NCBI GenBank assembly: GCA_041480065.1
Contig: JBGOZF010000007.1
Span: 26,669 to 90,668 of the forward strand
Direction of reading: 5' to 3'
DNA from: Fen-999 sp041480065
GTDB lineage: Bacteria; Pseudomonadota; Gammaproteobacteria; Burkholderiales; Rhodocyclaceae
Length of the DNA: 64,000 nucleotides
Shown: piece after piece, positions 18,345 through 27,276 of the stretch
How the letters are laid out: every line of letters starts with the position of its first letter
Numbering within the stretch: the first letter of the stretch is position 1
Position numbers and translations under genes: made by a program
The notes under the pieces: generated by a model
Database searches by the model: none
What the model saw: the letters and a program-made list of their open reading frames with translations, nothing else
What the model was told of the DNA's origin: nothing

Positions 18345-19544
18345 CTATGCCTTCACCGGCTTCACACGTGACGCTGCCAGCTTTGCGCGGGTGCGCGCTT
18401 CGTCGGTGGTGTCGGCCGTGGCCACGGCGACGCCCATGCGCCGCTTCTTGAAACTTTCGGGCTTGCCGAACAGGCGCAGGTCGGATTCGGGCACGGCGAG
18501 CGCTTGCGCGACGCCTTCGAAAGCGATGCCGCGTGCTTCCATGCCGCCGTAAATCACTGCCGAAGCGCCCGGCCGGCGCAGCGAGACGTCGACCGGCAAA
18601 CCAAGAATCGCGCGGGCGTGCAGCTCGAATTCGGACAGGCGCTGGGTAGCCAGGGTGACCAATCCGGTGTCGTGCGGCCTCGGACTCACCTCGGAGAACC
18701 AGACCTGGTCGGCCTTGATGAACAGCTCGACGCCGAAGATGCCGCGGCCGCCGAGATTGCCGGTGACGGCGGCGGCGATCTCTCGCGCGCGCGCCAGGGC
18801 CTTCGGCGTCATCGCCTGCGGCTGCCAGGATTCGACGTAGTCGCCGTTGATCTGCACGTGACCGACCGGCTCACAGAAATAGGTTTCCACCGCGCCGGTG
18901 CTGCCCACGGCGCGTACCGTGAGCTGCGTGATCTCGTAATCGAAGTCGATGAAGCCTTCGACGATCACCCGGCCCTGGTTCACGCGACCGGAAGCGGCCG
19001 CGTAGTCCCATGCCCTGGCCACATCCTCGGGCCCACGCACCATCGACTGGCCCTTGCCGGAGGACGACATCACCGGTTTGACGATGCAGGGGTAGCCGAT
19101 GCCGGCATCGATCGCGGCCTGGAGCTCGGCCAGCGAGTCGGCGAACTTGTAGGGCGATGTCGGCAGGCCGAGTTCTTCGGCGGCCAAGCGGCGTATGCCT
19201 TCGCGGTTCATGGTCAGGCGGGTGGCGCGCGCGGCCGGAATCACTTCAGCCAGACCTTCGCGCTCGATCTCGACCAGCATGTCGGTGGCGATGGCCTCGA
19301 TTTCGGGCACGACGAGGTGGGGCCGTTCCTTCTCGATCAGCGCGCGCAGCGCGGCGCCGTCGGTCATGGCGATGACGTGGCTGCGGTGCGCCACCTGCAT
19401 GCCGGGGGCGTCCGGGTAGCGGTCGACCGCGATGACTTCGCAGCCCAGGCGCTGCAAGGCGATGATGACTTCCTTGCCCAGTTCGCCGCTGCCCAGCAGC
19501 ATGACGCGGGTGGCGGAAGGGGAAAGCGGCGTGCCGATGCGCAT
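18345..19544 (-). CDS. purT: Formate-dependent phosphoribosylglycinamide formyltransferase
   Basis: ATP-grasp enzyme of purine synthesis that uses formate and ATP to formylate GAR, the folate-independent alternative to PurN. The 399-residue product shows VMLLGSGELGKEVIIALQRL, VDRYPDAPGMQVAHRSHVI, NREGIRRLAAEELGLPTSPY, the ATP-grasp loop KPVMSSSGKGQSMV and FSEVSPRPHDTGLVTL. The ATG at 19542-19544 has AGGAG six to seven bases upstream. No other purine gene is adjacent. It ends beside inverted-repeat element A. Confidence 0.96.
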   Translation of the reverse strand: MRIGTPLSPSATRVMLLGSGELGKEVIIALQRLGCEVIAVDRYPDAPGMQVAHRSHVIAMTDGAALRALIEKERPHLVVPEIEAIATDMLVEIEREGLAEVIPAARATRLTMNREGIRRLAAEELGLPTSPYKFADSLAELQAAIDAGIGYPCIVKPVMSSSGKGQSMVRGPEDVARAWDYAAASGRVNQGRVIVEGFIDFDYEITQLTVRAVGSTGAVETYFCEPVGHVQINGDYVESWQPQAMTPKALARAREIAAAVTGNLGGRGIFGVELFIKADQVWFSEVSPRPHDTGLVTLATQRLSEFELHARAILGLPVDVSLRRPGASAVIYGGMEARGIAFEGVAQALAVPESDLRLFGKPESFKKRRMGVAVATADTTDEARTRAKLAASRVKPVKA

Positions 19545-19624
19545 GAAGGTCTCCTGATGGTGGTACCGAATTCTAGCCGAGCGCCTGTGCCAAATTCGCT
19601 GCGTTGCGACATAGGGAGGCAATC

Positions 19625-19851
19625 ATGAAGTTGCGCATCTTGATCGGGGCGGCCGCGTTGCTGGCCGCTGTTCTGACGCCCGCCTGAGCCCAGATGAAGG
19701 TCGGCGTCATCGCCTAGTCGACCGGTCCGGCCGCTTTCGTCGGCATTCCGCAGAAAAACACGGTGCCGCTGCTGCCGACGAAGATCGGCGATCTGGCGGT
19801 CAAGTACATCTACTACGACGATGCCTCGGATGCCACGCAGACGGTGCGGAT
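19625..19851 (+). pseudogene. Remnant of a branched-chain amino acid type ABC transporter binding protein
   Basis: A single frame from the ATG at 19625 reads a signal peptide (MKLRILIGAAALLAAVLTPA), then a TGA at 19685-19687, MKVGVIA, a TAG at 19715-19717, and TGPAAFVGIPQKNTVPLLP followed by YIYYDDASDATQTVR. This is the N-terminal pattern of periplasmic LivK/HAAT-type binding proteins. Homology stops at about 19851, next to the end of the kinase gene; the other 250-300 residues are absent. With two in-frame stops and truncation it is dead. Confidence 0.78.
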
Positions 19852-19890
19852 TAGTCCTTCGGCTCAAGCCGGCCGGCTCACGGTCGCGCT

Positions 19891-21285
19891 CTACTGGAAT
19901 CTGTGTCTGATCCTGGCGCTGCCGCGCGCCGTCAGCGTCACGGTCTCGCGATGGGGCGGAAAGTTGGCGTTGCGGATTTCGACCACGTGCCTGCCGGGCG
20001 GCAGACGAATCTCGCGCAGGGGCGGAGAAGTTCCTTCCGACTTGCCGTCGACATAGATCTCCCCCCAAGGCGTGACCGCAAGCTGAAGCCGCGCCGTCGC
20101 CTTGGCGGCCGGGGTCCGGGTCGCTGGGCGCGTGTCCTGAGGTTCCGAAACCGCGACTGAAGCGGCCGGTTCTGTAGCCACGGCCACGGCGGTCCCGGCT
20201 TTGGCGGGCACTGCAGTCGACATCGCACGAGCCTTCTCTCGCTGAGCGACGGATCGGCCCCACATCCATCCTATGAACATCATCAGCACGGTCGCCGCGA
20301 TGCCGAGAAGCAGCACGCTTGGCCGCCGCCAGAATGTCGTGCTGCTCTTCGTCTCCCAGCCTCGCGGTGGAGCTTCGCCAGCGCCGCTGCTTGCCGATTC
20401 GATTAACGTCCCATTTCCCTGCCTGGCTGGAATCGGCGTCGCCCGCGCCGGCATGGCTCCGCAGCACCGGCGCAGGTCGGCCGCCATCTCTTCGGCATCG
20501 CGGTAACGCTCCTGAGGTTCCTTCGCCATGGCCTTGGCCACGATGCGATCGAAGTCCGGGGCCAGATTGCGCCTGCGACCGGACGGCGGCGCGGGTTGGG
20601 CATGGAGTACCTGGTAAAGAACCGCCGGCAGATCCTCGCCCTCGAAGGGCGGCAAACCGGCAAGCATCTCGTAGACAACCGCGCCGAGAGAGAAGATGTC
20701 GGAGCGGCCGTCGACCCGCTGCCCGGCCACCTGTTCGGGCGACATGTACTTGGGCGACCCGAAGACCGCGCCAGCCAGCGTGCTCGAACTCGTCGGCAGA
20801 AGTGCGACGCCGAAGTCTGCGATCTTCGCCGAGCCGTTCGCCAGCACCATGATGTTGGCCGGCTTGATGTCGCGATGGACGACACCGTTGGCGTGGGCAT
20901 AGGCGAGGCCATCGGCGACCTGGGCTGCGATGTCGGCCACTTTCTCCGCCGGCAGGACCGTGCCCGAATCGAGGATTTCGCGTAGCGACCTGCCTTCCAG
21001 CCATTCCATGGCGATGTAGGCCAACTGGTCGGTCCTGCCGACATCGTAGATGGTGACGATGTTGGGATGGTTGAGGCGGCCTGCCGATTTCGCCTCGCGG
21101 AAGAAACGGTTCTCGAAGGCTGCCACTTCGTCTTTCGACAGCCCGGCACAGGCCACTGTTTTGATGGCTACGGCACGTTCTATGAGCGGATCGCGCGCCC
21201 GGTACACGATGCCCATGGCGCCCTGGCCAACTTCCGCGACGATCTCGTAGCGACCCAAGTACCCGGGAGGAGGAATGGACGACAA
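19891..21285 (-). CDS. Membrane-anchored Ser/Thr protein kinase with C-terminal PEGA domain
   Basis: Hanks-type kinase of 464 residues. N-terminal kinase domain (about 12-275): GQGAMGIVYRARD glycine loop, VAIKT lysine, VVHRDIKPANIMV catalytic loop, ADFGVAL metal site and GSPKYMSPEQ. A single membrane segment (VLLLGIAATVLMMFIGWMWG, about 325-345) follows, then an extracytoplasmic linker and a PEGA domain (IYVDGKSEGTSPP, LPPGRHVVEIRNANF). The start seems to be TTG at 21283-21285, without a strong ribosome site. It is divergent from a PP2C-FHA-TPR lipoprotein operon, which suggests a signalling unit. Substrates unknown. Confidence 0.9.
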   Translation of the reverse strand: MSSIPPPGYLGRYEIVAEVGQGAMGIVYRARDPLIERAVAIKTVACAGLSKDEVAAFENRFFREAKSAGRLNHPNIVTIYDVGRTDQLAYIAMEWLEGRSLREILDSGTVLPAEKVADIAAQVADGLAYAHANGVVHRDIKPANIMVLANGSAKIADFGVALLPTSSSTLAGAVFGSPKYMSPEQVAGQRVDGRSDIFSLGAVVYEMLAGLPPFEGEDLPAVLYQVLHAQPAPPSGRRRNLAPDFDRIVAKAMAKEPQERYRDAEEMAADLRRCCGAMPARATPIPARQGNGTLIESASSGAGEAPPRGWETKSSTTFWRRPSVLLLGIAATVLMMFIGWMWGRSVAQREKARAMSTAVPAKAGTAVAVATEPAASVAVSEPQDTRPATRTPAAKATARLQLAVTPWGEIYVDGKSEGTSPPLREIRLPPGRHVVEIRNANFPPHRETVTLTARGSARIRHRFQ

Positions 21286-21441
21286 GGCGGCTGATTCTTG
21301 TGGGTTATCGGACTGGCGACCGATCGGCCAGCCACATTAGATTCTGGTTCCATCCCTGTCAAGGAGTGCGCCGGGCAAGGGGCGCGGGTCGGGCATGATA
21401 TATTCTCCGGCGAACGATCCCCGCCGCATCAGCACCCCGAA

Positions 21442-22245
21442 ATGTCCCTCTATCGTCTCGAAGCAGCCAGCATCACCGACATCGGGCGGGTGCGCGCTAC
21501 GAATCAGGACAGCGTCGCGGTCGACGCAGAGAGCGGCATTGCTCTCGTGGCCGACGGCATGGGGGGCCACCGGAGCGGCGAACTGGCCAGTCGCATGGCC
21601 AAGGAGATCATGCTCCCCAGGCTGCGCAGCCGGCTGGCCAAATACAAGGCCGGCCGCGGCCGGACACCGGTCGAGTATGCCGGTCGCATTGCCGGGGAAG
21701 TCAATCGGGCGATTCTCGACGCGGCACGCAAGGATCCGGCGGCGGAAGGCATGGGTACGACGCTGGCCCTGGCGCTGTTTCACGGCGAGCGGGTTACGCT
21801 GGCCCATGTCGGCGACTCGCGCATCTATCGCCTGCGGGACGGTCGCCTGGAGCTCCTGACCCGCGATGACTCCTTGCTGCGCGACCAGGTCGAGCTTGGC
21901 CTGATCGATGCGAAAAACGCCGGCGACTCGCACAATCGGCATCTGGTGACTCAGGCATTGGGCACCGCGGAAACGGTGGCGGCACATGTGCGCGAACTGG
22001 AGAGCCGCTGCGACGACGTCTACCTGCTCTGTTCCGACGGCCTTAACGACATGGTCGGAGATGCCGATATCGAACTTGTCCTGGACACGCTGAAGACGAA
22101 CCTTCCGCTCGCTGCCGCTCATCTGGTGCAACTGGCCATCGACTGCGGCGGCTACGACAACGTGTCCGCGGTGCTGGTCAGGCTGTGCCCGGCGCCGCAG
22201 GGCGGGCCGGTCAGGCGCTGGGTCCGGCGTCTATTTGGCAGGTGA
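21442..22245 (+). CDS. PP2C-family Ser/Thr protein phosphatase
   Basis: Metal-dependent phosphatase of 267 residues. Motifs in order: SITDIGRVRATNQDSVAVD, LVADGMGGHRSGELAS (metal Asp and the DGMGG signature), AEGMGTTLALALF, LAHVGDSRIYRLRDG, LLRDQVELGLIDAKNAGDSH (flap region), YLLCSDGLNDMV, and the last metal residue in CGGYDNVSAVLVR. I start it at the ATG at 21442; an earlier in-frame ATG would add 48 unlikely residues. Likely counteracts the divergent kinase. The FHA gene starts three bases after its stop. Confidence 0.93.
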   Translation: MSLYRLEAASITDIGRVRATNQDSVAVDAESGIALVADGMGGHRSGELASRMAKEIMLPRLRSRLAKYKAGRGRTPVEYAGRIAGEVNRAILDAARKDPAAEGMGTTLALALFHGERVTLAHVGDSRIYRLRDGRLELLTRDDSLLRDQVELGLIDAKNAGDSHNRHLVTQALGTAETVAAHVRELESRCDDVYLLCSDGLNDMVGDADIELVLDTLKTNLPLAAAHLVQLAIDCGGYDNVSAVLVRLCPAPQGGPVRRWVRRLFGR

Positions 22246-22248
22246 GCC

Positions 22249-22935
22249 ATGGCGAAACTTGTCTTGAGTTCCGGCGGCACCGTGTTGAACCAGTACTTCA
22301 TCGACAAGGAGCGGCTGACCATCGGCCGTGCCGCGCATAACGACGTGATTGTCGACACGGCCGAGGCGAGCCGCGAGCATGCCGCGATCATCACCATCGG
22401 CAACGATCAGGTGATCGAGGACCTGGCGAGCGGCAACGGAACTTTCGTCAACGGCGCCCGCGTCGACCGGCACATCCTGCAACACCGGGACGTGATCGAG
22501 TTCGGCGCCTTCAGCCTCTGCTACCTGAATTCCAAGGCATCGGCCGACATGGATTTCGATCGCACCATGCTCATCGCCGCGCTGCCGGGGCGATCGGGAG
22601 CAAACGCGGACAGCGCCAAGGTCCCGGCGCCCGGCGTCCCACCGGCTCGCCGGGCGGACATTCGCTGGCCCAAGGGCTGGCTCAGGCGCCTCGCCGATGC
22701 CGACGAGAGAATCGAACTCGATCGTGTCGTGCATCTGCTCGGACAGGCGGGAGGCCCGCGCGCGGTCGTTACGCGGCGGCCTCAGGGCTACTTCCTTAGC
22801 CATGTGGATGGTCCCGCTTCGCTGCGTATCAACCGCGAAGCCATCGGTTCCCAGCCGAAAGCGCTGCATGACGGCGATGTCATCGAGGTGGGAGAAGAGC
22901 GGCTGGAGTTTCGCCTCGAGCCGGCCGCAGCATGA
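22249..22935 (+). CDS. FHA-domain protein (phosphothreonine reader)
   Basis: A 228-residue cytoplasmic protein with two FHA-like segments. The first (about 5-95) has LTIGRAAHNDVIVDTAEASR-EHAAI and GNGTFVNGARV, the standard phosphothreonine-binding pattern. The second (about 160-225) has RRPQGYFLSHVDGPASLRIN, LHDGDVIEVGEERLEF and lacks a clear Ser-x-x-His, so it may be a degenerate FHA fold. Placed between phosphatase and lipoprotein with minimal gaps, it probably recognises targets of the neighbouring kinase. The same kinase-phosphatase-FHA set controls some type VI secretion systems, but no secretion genes are near. Confidence 0.9.
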   Translation: MAKLVLSSGGTVLNQYFIDKERLTIGRAAHNDVIVDTAEASREHAAIITIGNDQVIEDLASGNGTFVNGARVDRHILQHRDVIEFGAFSLCYLNSKASADMDFDRTMLIAALPGRSGANADSAKVPAPGVPPARRADIRWPKGWLRRLADADERIELDRVVHLLGQAGGPRAVVTRRPQGYFLSHVDGPASLRINREAIGSQPKALHDGDVIEVGEERLEFRLEPAAA

Positions 22936-22992
22936 TTTCGTCCGGCGCCGTGGTCTCTGCGCCCAATGCGCCCACGCACGGCAGCGCCTGAC

Positions 22993-23469
22993 ATGCGGGC
23001 GTCGACGCTGATCGTCCTCGCCTTGGCCGCACCGGTCGCCGTCAGTTGCGGCATGCTGAAACGGCCGGCTTCCGATGCGCCTGCGCCGGTTGCCCAGGCG
23101 GCGCCCAGTTCGGTCGAAGCGCCCGCCTCCGCGCACCCCGAGCCGGTGCCGACGAAGAACCCGGAGAACCTTGTCGCTGCCGGCCTCGATGCCTACGAGA
23201 ACGGCAACTATCCGTTGGCCGAAGCGAAGCTTAGTGCGGCACTGGAGTCGGGGAGCAGCACTGCCGAGCAGGTTACGGCGCACAAGGTCCTGGCGTTTAT
23301 TGCCTGCGCCAGCAAGAGGCGGAATGCCTGCGAGAGCCATTTCCGGCAGGCGCTTTCCCTGGACCGCAAATTCATGCTCAGCGCCGCCGAGGCCGGCCAC
23401 CCGGCATGGGGCCCGGTGTTCAAGAAGGTCAAGGCGGAAGCGGCCAGGAAGACGACAACGAAGAAGTAG
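22993..23469 (+). CDS. TPR-type lipoprotein, TssQ-like
   Basis: A 158-residue predicted lipoprotein: signal sequence RASTLIVLALAAPVAVSC with the lipidated Cys in AVSCG, a Pro/Ala-rich spacer, then TPR-like helices (LVAAGLDAYENGNYPLAEAK, TAHKVLAFIACASKRRNACE) and the ending LSAAEAGHPAWGPVFKKVKA. That ending and the paired helices resemble the TssQ lipoproteins described with some type VI secretion clusters; I make this link from memory of the motif, so it is tentative. An ATG nine codons upstream (22966) is an alternative start. Last gene of the PP2C-FHA operon. Confidence 0.65.
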   Translation: MRASTLIVLALAAPVAVSCGMLKRPASDAPAPVAQAAPSSVEAPASAHPEPVPTKNPENLVAAGLDAYENGNYPLAEAKLSAALESGSSTAEQVTAHKVLAFIACASKRRNACESHFRQALSLDRKFMLSAAEAGHPAWGPVFKKVKAEAARKTTTKK

Positions 23470-23501
23470 CGCGGGTTGCGGCTTGTCCCCCCGGGCCGAG
23501 G

Positions 23502-24605
23502 TCAATGCGGCGGCGTCTTCGGCGGCTGTCCTTTCGGGCTTGCGTGTCCCGCTGCCTGCGCTGCCTGTTCCATTGCCTTCCGGATCTGCCCCGCATCTCT
23601 GGCGCGCAGGCCCTCGGCCAGCGCCCGCGAGGCATCGCGGCGCTGTTCGGCGTACTGTCGCAGCGCGTCAAGTGTGGCGGCGGAAGGCGCCGCACCGCTG
23701 AGTTTCAAGGCCGACAATTCCTCGAAGCTGGCCTCATAGCGATCGGCAACGTCGGTTTCGATGCTTCCGGCCAGTTCGTCGAACGACAGTCGGCCGCGTC
23801 GTCCTTCGTCGAGAATTGCCTGCCAGCGCGCTGTGATAGTCGCGTCTTCGCCGAGGAAATCCTGGATTTCACCGCGCGCCTGCGTTTCCTCGCTCCAACG
23901 GTATTTCGGCGCCGGGATGACGGCTATCAGCGCCGCCACGGCCAGCATCAGTGCGCCGATCGCTGCGAAACGCCCGCGTCGCGGCCTCACCGCGACGCCC
24001 ATCAATGTCCCGGTGAGCAGGCCGCCCAGGTGGGCCGCGTTGTCGATGCCGGGAATCAGAAGACCAAAGCCGATGGCGACGGCCGTGAATGCGGACGCAC
24101 CCCAGAACAGCCAGCGGAAGTCCGCCGGGTGCATCCGGCGGCGCTCGTGCCAGACGAAGGCGAGCAGGGCGCCGTAAACGCCGAAGATCGCACCCGAGGC
24201 GCCGCCGGAAACGGCCCCGCTGCCGTGTGCGACCAGCGACGCCAGATTGCCCGCCAAGCCGGCGCCGAAGTAGATCAGCAGGAAACGGATGTGGCCGTAC
24301 ATCCGTTCGACCATGTGGCCGCCATCCCAGAGCGCCCACATGTTCATGCCCAGGTGCAGCAGGCCGAAGTGCAGGAACAGCGCGCTGCCCAGCCGCCACC
24401 ATTGACCGTCCTGGGTCGCGGGGCCGAAGTTGGCGCCCCAGGCCAACTGGATGCCGTTCGACGAATGCCACAGGCCGGCGCCGGCCATCAGCGTGGCGGC
24501 AAATACCAGCAGGTTGACCACGATGATGGCCAGTGTGGCCGGCACGCGCGGTACTTCGCTGCGCAGGCGGTCGATCAGGGGGCCTTGGGAAATCGGGGGC
24601 GGCAT
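23502..24605 (-). CDS. Rhomboid-family intramembrane serine protease
   Basis: A 367-residue membrane protein. The hydrophobic core (about 20-210) contains HFGLLHLGMNMWALWDGG (the rhomboid HxxxN region), the catalytic serine in SGGASGAIFGVYGALLAF and the catalytic histidine in DNAAHLGGLLTG. A soluble C-terminal part of about 150 residues, mostly helical and charged (WQAILDEGRRGRLSFDELAG), is an uncommon addition whose role I cannot name. The chosen ATG (24603-24605) begins MPPPISQGPLIDRL; a start 23 codons upstream is possible. Convergent with the TPR lipoprotein, divergent from cimA. Confidence 0.9.
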   Translation of the reverse strand: MPPPISQGPLIDRLRSEVPRVPATLAIIVVNLLVFAATLMAGAGLWHSSNGIQLAWGANFGPATQDGQWWRLGSALFLHFGLLHLGMNMWALWDGGHMVERMYGHIRFLLIYFGAGLAGNLASLVAHGSGAVSGGASGAIFGVYGALLAFVWHERRRMHPADFRWLFWGASAFTAVAIGFGLLIPGIDNAAHLGGLLTGTLMGVAVRPRRGRFAAIGALMLAVAALIAVIPAPKYRWSEETQARGEIQDFLGEDATITARWQAILDEGRRGRLSFDELAGSIETDVADRYEASFEELSALKLSGAAPSAATLDALRQYAEQRRDASRALAEGLRARDAGQIRKAMEQAAQAAGHASPKGQPPKTPPH

Positions 24606-24751
24606 CGGGCGGGATGGAGATTGATGGAACGTTGTGGTGTCTCTGAGAGCGAATTTAGCATTTCCTCCCGGCACCGGTCGTCGATACCCGACTCGCCCCT
24701 GTTGCCCTCAGCCTGTAAAATCCTTTTCGCACCGCATTATCACGACAAACC

Positions 24752-26344
24752 ATGACCAGAATCTCGATCTACGACTCCACCTTGCGCGACGGCGCGCAGG
24801 CGCAGGGCATTTCCTATTCCGTGGAGGACAAGATCAAGATCGTCGAGCGGCTTGATGCGCTGGGCGTCAACTACATCGAGGCCGGCAACCCCGGTTCCAA
24901 CCCGAAAGATCTGGAGTTCTTCGCCCGCGTCGGCGCACTCAGGCTGGCGCATGCCAGGATCATCGCCTTCGGCAGCACGCGCAAGGTCGGTGTCGCGGTC
25001 GAGGACGACGCCAACGTCCAGTCGCTGCTCAAGGCCGGGACTTCGGCCATCGCCATCTTCGGCAAGAGTTGGGACTACCAGGTCTCCGAGATCCTGCGCA
25101 CGACGCGTGACGAAAACCTGCACATGATCGCGGATACCGTGCGCCACCTGAAACAGCAGGGCCGGGAGGTAGTGTTCGATGCCGAGCACTTCTTCGACGG
25201 CTACAAGGCCGACGCCGGCTACGCCCTCGAAACCCTCGCTGCGGCGGCGGATGCCGGCGCCGACTGGATTGTCCTGTGCGATACCAACGGTGGCAGCTTC
25301 CCCGGCGAGATCCTCGACATCACAAGGGGGGTCAAGGAACGTTTCTCCGTACCGATCGGCATTCACTGTCACAACGACGGCGAACTGGCGGTGGCGAACT
25401 CCCTCGCAGCGGTCGAGGCCGGCGCGACCCAGGTGCAGGGCACCATCAACGGCTACGGCGAGCGCTGCGGCAATGCCAACCTGTGCTCCATCATCCCCAA
25501 TCTCCAGCTCAAGCTTGGCTACGAGTGCATTCCTCCGCAATGCCTGGAGCAACTGGTGTCGGTGGCGCGCTCGGTCAGCGAGATCGCCAACATGCCGCAA
25601 AACGAGAAGGCGGCCTACGTCGGTGCCGACGCCTTCGCGCACAAGGGCGGCATGCACATCGACGCGGTGGTCAAGAATCCGCACTCCTATGAGCACGTCA
25701 ATCCCGAACTGGTCGGCAACAGCCGGCGGATGTTGATGTCGGAGGTGGCTGGCCGCAGCACGCTGTTGGCGCGCATCAACGCTGTCGATCCCCGGCTTTC
25801 CAGGGATTCGCCCGAGACGCGGCGGATCATGAGCAAGCTCAAGGAACTCGAGCACGAGGGCTACCAGTTCGAGGCGGCGGAAAGCTCGTTCGAACTGGTC
25901 GTACGCAAGATGCTCGGACGCTACACGCCCTTCTTCGAACTGGTCGAGTTCAAGGTCATCGTCAACGAACCCTGTGTCAATGAGATGAACTCGTCGGTGA
26001 TCATCAAGGTGCGCGTGGGCGAACAGGAAGTGCTCACGGTGGCCGAGGGCGACGGCCCGGTGAACGCGCTCGACCGCGCCGCGCGCAAGGCACTGGAGCG
26101 CCTCTATCCGGCCATCGGCGAGATTCGGCTCACCGACTACAAGGTGCGCGTGCTCGATTCCGACAAGGCCTCGGCCGCCAAGGTGCGCGTGCTGGTCGAG
26201 TCGACCGACGGCCGCGAACACTGGACCACCATCGGCGTCTCCACCGACATCATCGACGCCTCCTGGCGCGCGTTGGTCGACGCCATCGAATACAAGCTGC
26301 TGCGCGACCAGGAACGGCAGGCGCTCAGCGCCGGTCGGGCTTGA
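24752..26344 (+). CDS. cimA: Citramalate synthase
   Basis: Condenses pyruvate and acetyl-CoA to citramalate, the threonine-independent entry to isoleucine synthesis. The 530-residue product fits the long CimA type. Visible: IYDSTLRDGAQAQGISYSVE, YIEAGNPGSNPKD, VVFDAEHFFDGYK, LCDTNGGSFP, the metal site IGIHCHNDGELAVANSLAAV, GTINGYGERCGNANL, and a C-terminal LeuA-like regulatory domain. A candidate -10 (TGTAAAAT) lies about 35 bases before the ATG. leuCD, which can act on citramalate as well as isopropylmalate, lies 0.9 kb downstream. The 3' end overlaps the convergent HTH gene by 20 bp. Confidence 0.95.
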   Translation: MTRISIYDSTLRDGAQAQGISYSVEDKIKIVERLDALGVNYIEAGNPGSNPKDLEFFARVGALRLAHARIIAFGSTRKVGVAVEDDANVQSLLKAGTSAIAIFGKSWDYQVSEILRTTRDENLHMIADTVRHLKQQGREVVFDAEHFFDGYKADAGYALETLAAAADAGADWIVLCDTNGGSFPGEILDITRGVKERFSVPIGIHCHNDGELAVANSLAAVEAGATQVQGTINGYGERCGNANLCSIIPNLQLKLGYECIPPQCLEQLVSVARSVSEIANMPQNEKAAYVGADAFAHKGGMHIDAVVKNPHSYEHVNPELVGNSRRMLMSEVAGRSTLLARINAVDPRLSRDSPETRRIMSKLKELEHEGYQFEAAESSFELVVRKMLGRYTPFFELVEFKVIVNEPCVNEMNSSVIIKVRVGEQEVLTVAEGDGPVNALDRAARKALERLYPAIGEIRLTDYKVRVLDSDKASAAKVRVLVESTDGREHWTTIGVSTDIIDASWRALVDAIEYKLLRDQERQALSAGRA

Positions 26345-27119
26345 GCAGAACGAGCTTCAACTGTTCCTGATCGACCGGCCGCAGTGTTACCTGCTGATAG
26401 GTGATGAGGCCCAGTCGCGGGTGGTTGAAGGCGCGCTGTCCGCCCTGGCGTTCGAGCACGACATGCTCCTTCCAGTAGCGCGAGAACTCGGGACTCGCTT
26501 TCCGCAATTCCTCAATCAGGTGTTGCAGCGCGGGCTCTTCCAGCCGAGTGCGACAGTCGGCCCGGAACTCGGCCGTGATGCGGCGTGCGCGCGTCTCCCA
26601 ATCGACCAGGAATTTGCGGGTCTCAGGCCTGAGGAAGACGAACCGCAATAGATTCCTCGGCGCTTCGTGCTCCTGGACAGGGAGATCGAGCCAGCCGGTG
26701 AAGAGCGTGGCCGCCGCCTTGTTCCAGGCCAGCATGTCCCAGGTGCGGCCCATGATGTAGGCCGGCACGTCGATGTCGGCAAGCAGGCCCGTCAGCAACT
26801 CCGAGGCGGCGTCTTCCTCGGGGGCGGTGGCGAGCGGATCGTGGCGACCGGCCATCTCGAAGAGGTAGGCGCGTTCGCTGCGCGTGAGCCGCAATGTCTG
26901 CGCCAGCCGGTCCAGTGCCTCGGACGACACATTGACCTCGCGCCCCTGCTCGATCCAGGTGTACCAGGTCGGGCTGATGCCGGCCAGTTGAGCTACTTCC
27001 TCGCGGCGCAGCCCCTGGATTCGGCGTCGGTTGCCGGCCGGGAAACCGAAGGCTTCCGGCGCGTGGCGGGCGCGCAGCACCTGCAGAAACTCGCCGAGTT
27101 CCTTGCGTCGTGGGTCCAT
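26325..27119 (-). CDS. XRE-type transcriptional regulator with MmyB-like C-terminal domain
   Basis: A 264-residue repressor- or activator-type regulator. The N-terminal helix-turn-helix is visible in LRREEVAQLAGISPTWYTWI followed by QGREVNVSSEALDRLAQTLR; the C-terminal part (about 100-260: GRTWDMLAWNKAAATLFTGW, FVFLRPETRKFLVDWE) is the MmyB-like ligand-binding domain. Family members often regulate an adjacent, divergent gene. Here the divergent gene is leuC, and a perfect 10-base palindrome lies in the shared 157-base gap. Ligand unknown. Confidence 0.88.
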   Translation of the reverse strand: MDPRRKELGEFLQVLRARHAPEAFGFPAGNRRRIQGLRREEVAQLAGISPTWYTWIEQGREVNVSSEALDRLAQTLRLTRSERAYLFEMAGRHDPLATAPEEDAASELLTGLLADIDVPAYIMGRTWDMLAWNKAAATLFTGWLDLPVQEHEAPRNLLRFVFLRPETRKFLVDWETRARRITAEFRADCRTRLEEPALQHLIEELRKASPEFSRYWKEHVVLERQGGQRAFNHPRLGLITYQQVTLRPVDQEQLKLVLLKPDRR

Positions 27120-27127
27120 TTCCGGTC

Positions 27128-27156
27128 TTGGCTATTAGTGAAGATACTAGTATAAA
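27128..27156 (+). promoter_or_regulatory. Candidate sigma-70 promoter with overlapping palindrome, before leuC
   Basis: TTGGCT (27128-27133), a 17-base spacer and TATAAA (27151-27156) make a near-consensus promoter reading toward leuC. The perfect palindrome ATACTAGTAT (27144-27153) overlaps the -10, and a second TACTAG follows at about 27174-27179. This is a plausible operator for the divergent MmyB-type regulator. Predicted leader to leuC is about 115 bases. Confidence 0.55.
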
Positions 27157-27276
27157 CACCTGTCTTGTTACGGTACTAGACCTTCGCTACCATCTTTCCC
27201 AATCGCGCTTGGCGCAATTTTCTCGCGCCCGGGACTACGATCCATATCCGCTACCTCACAAAGCAAGGAGCCTCCG

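Noticed and set aside
19891..23469. Type VI secretion regulatory locus
   Set aside because: The kinase, phosphatase and FHA set is suggestive, but no tss, hcp or vgrG gene is in the window, so I do not call it a secretion locus.
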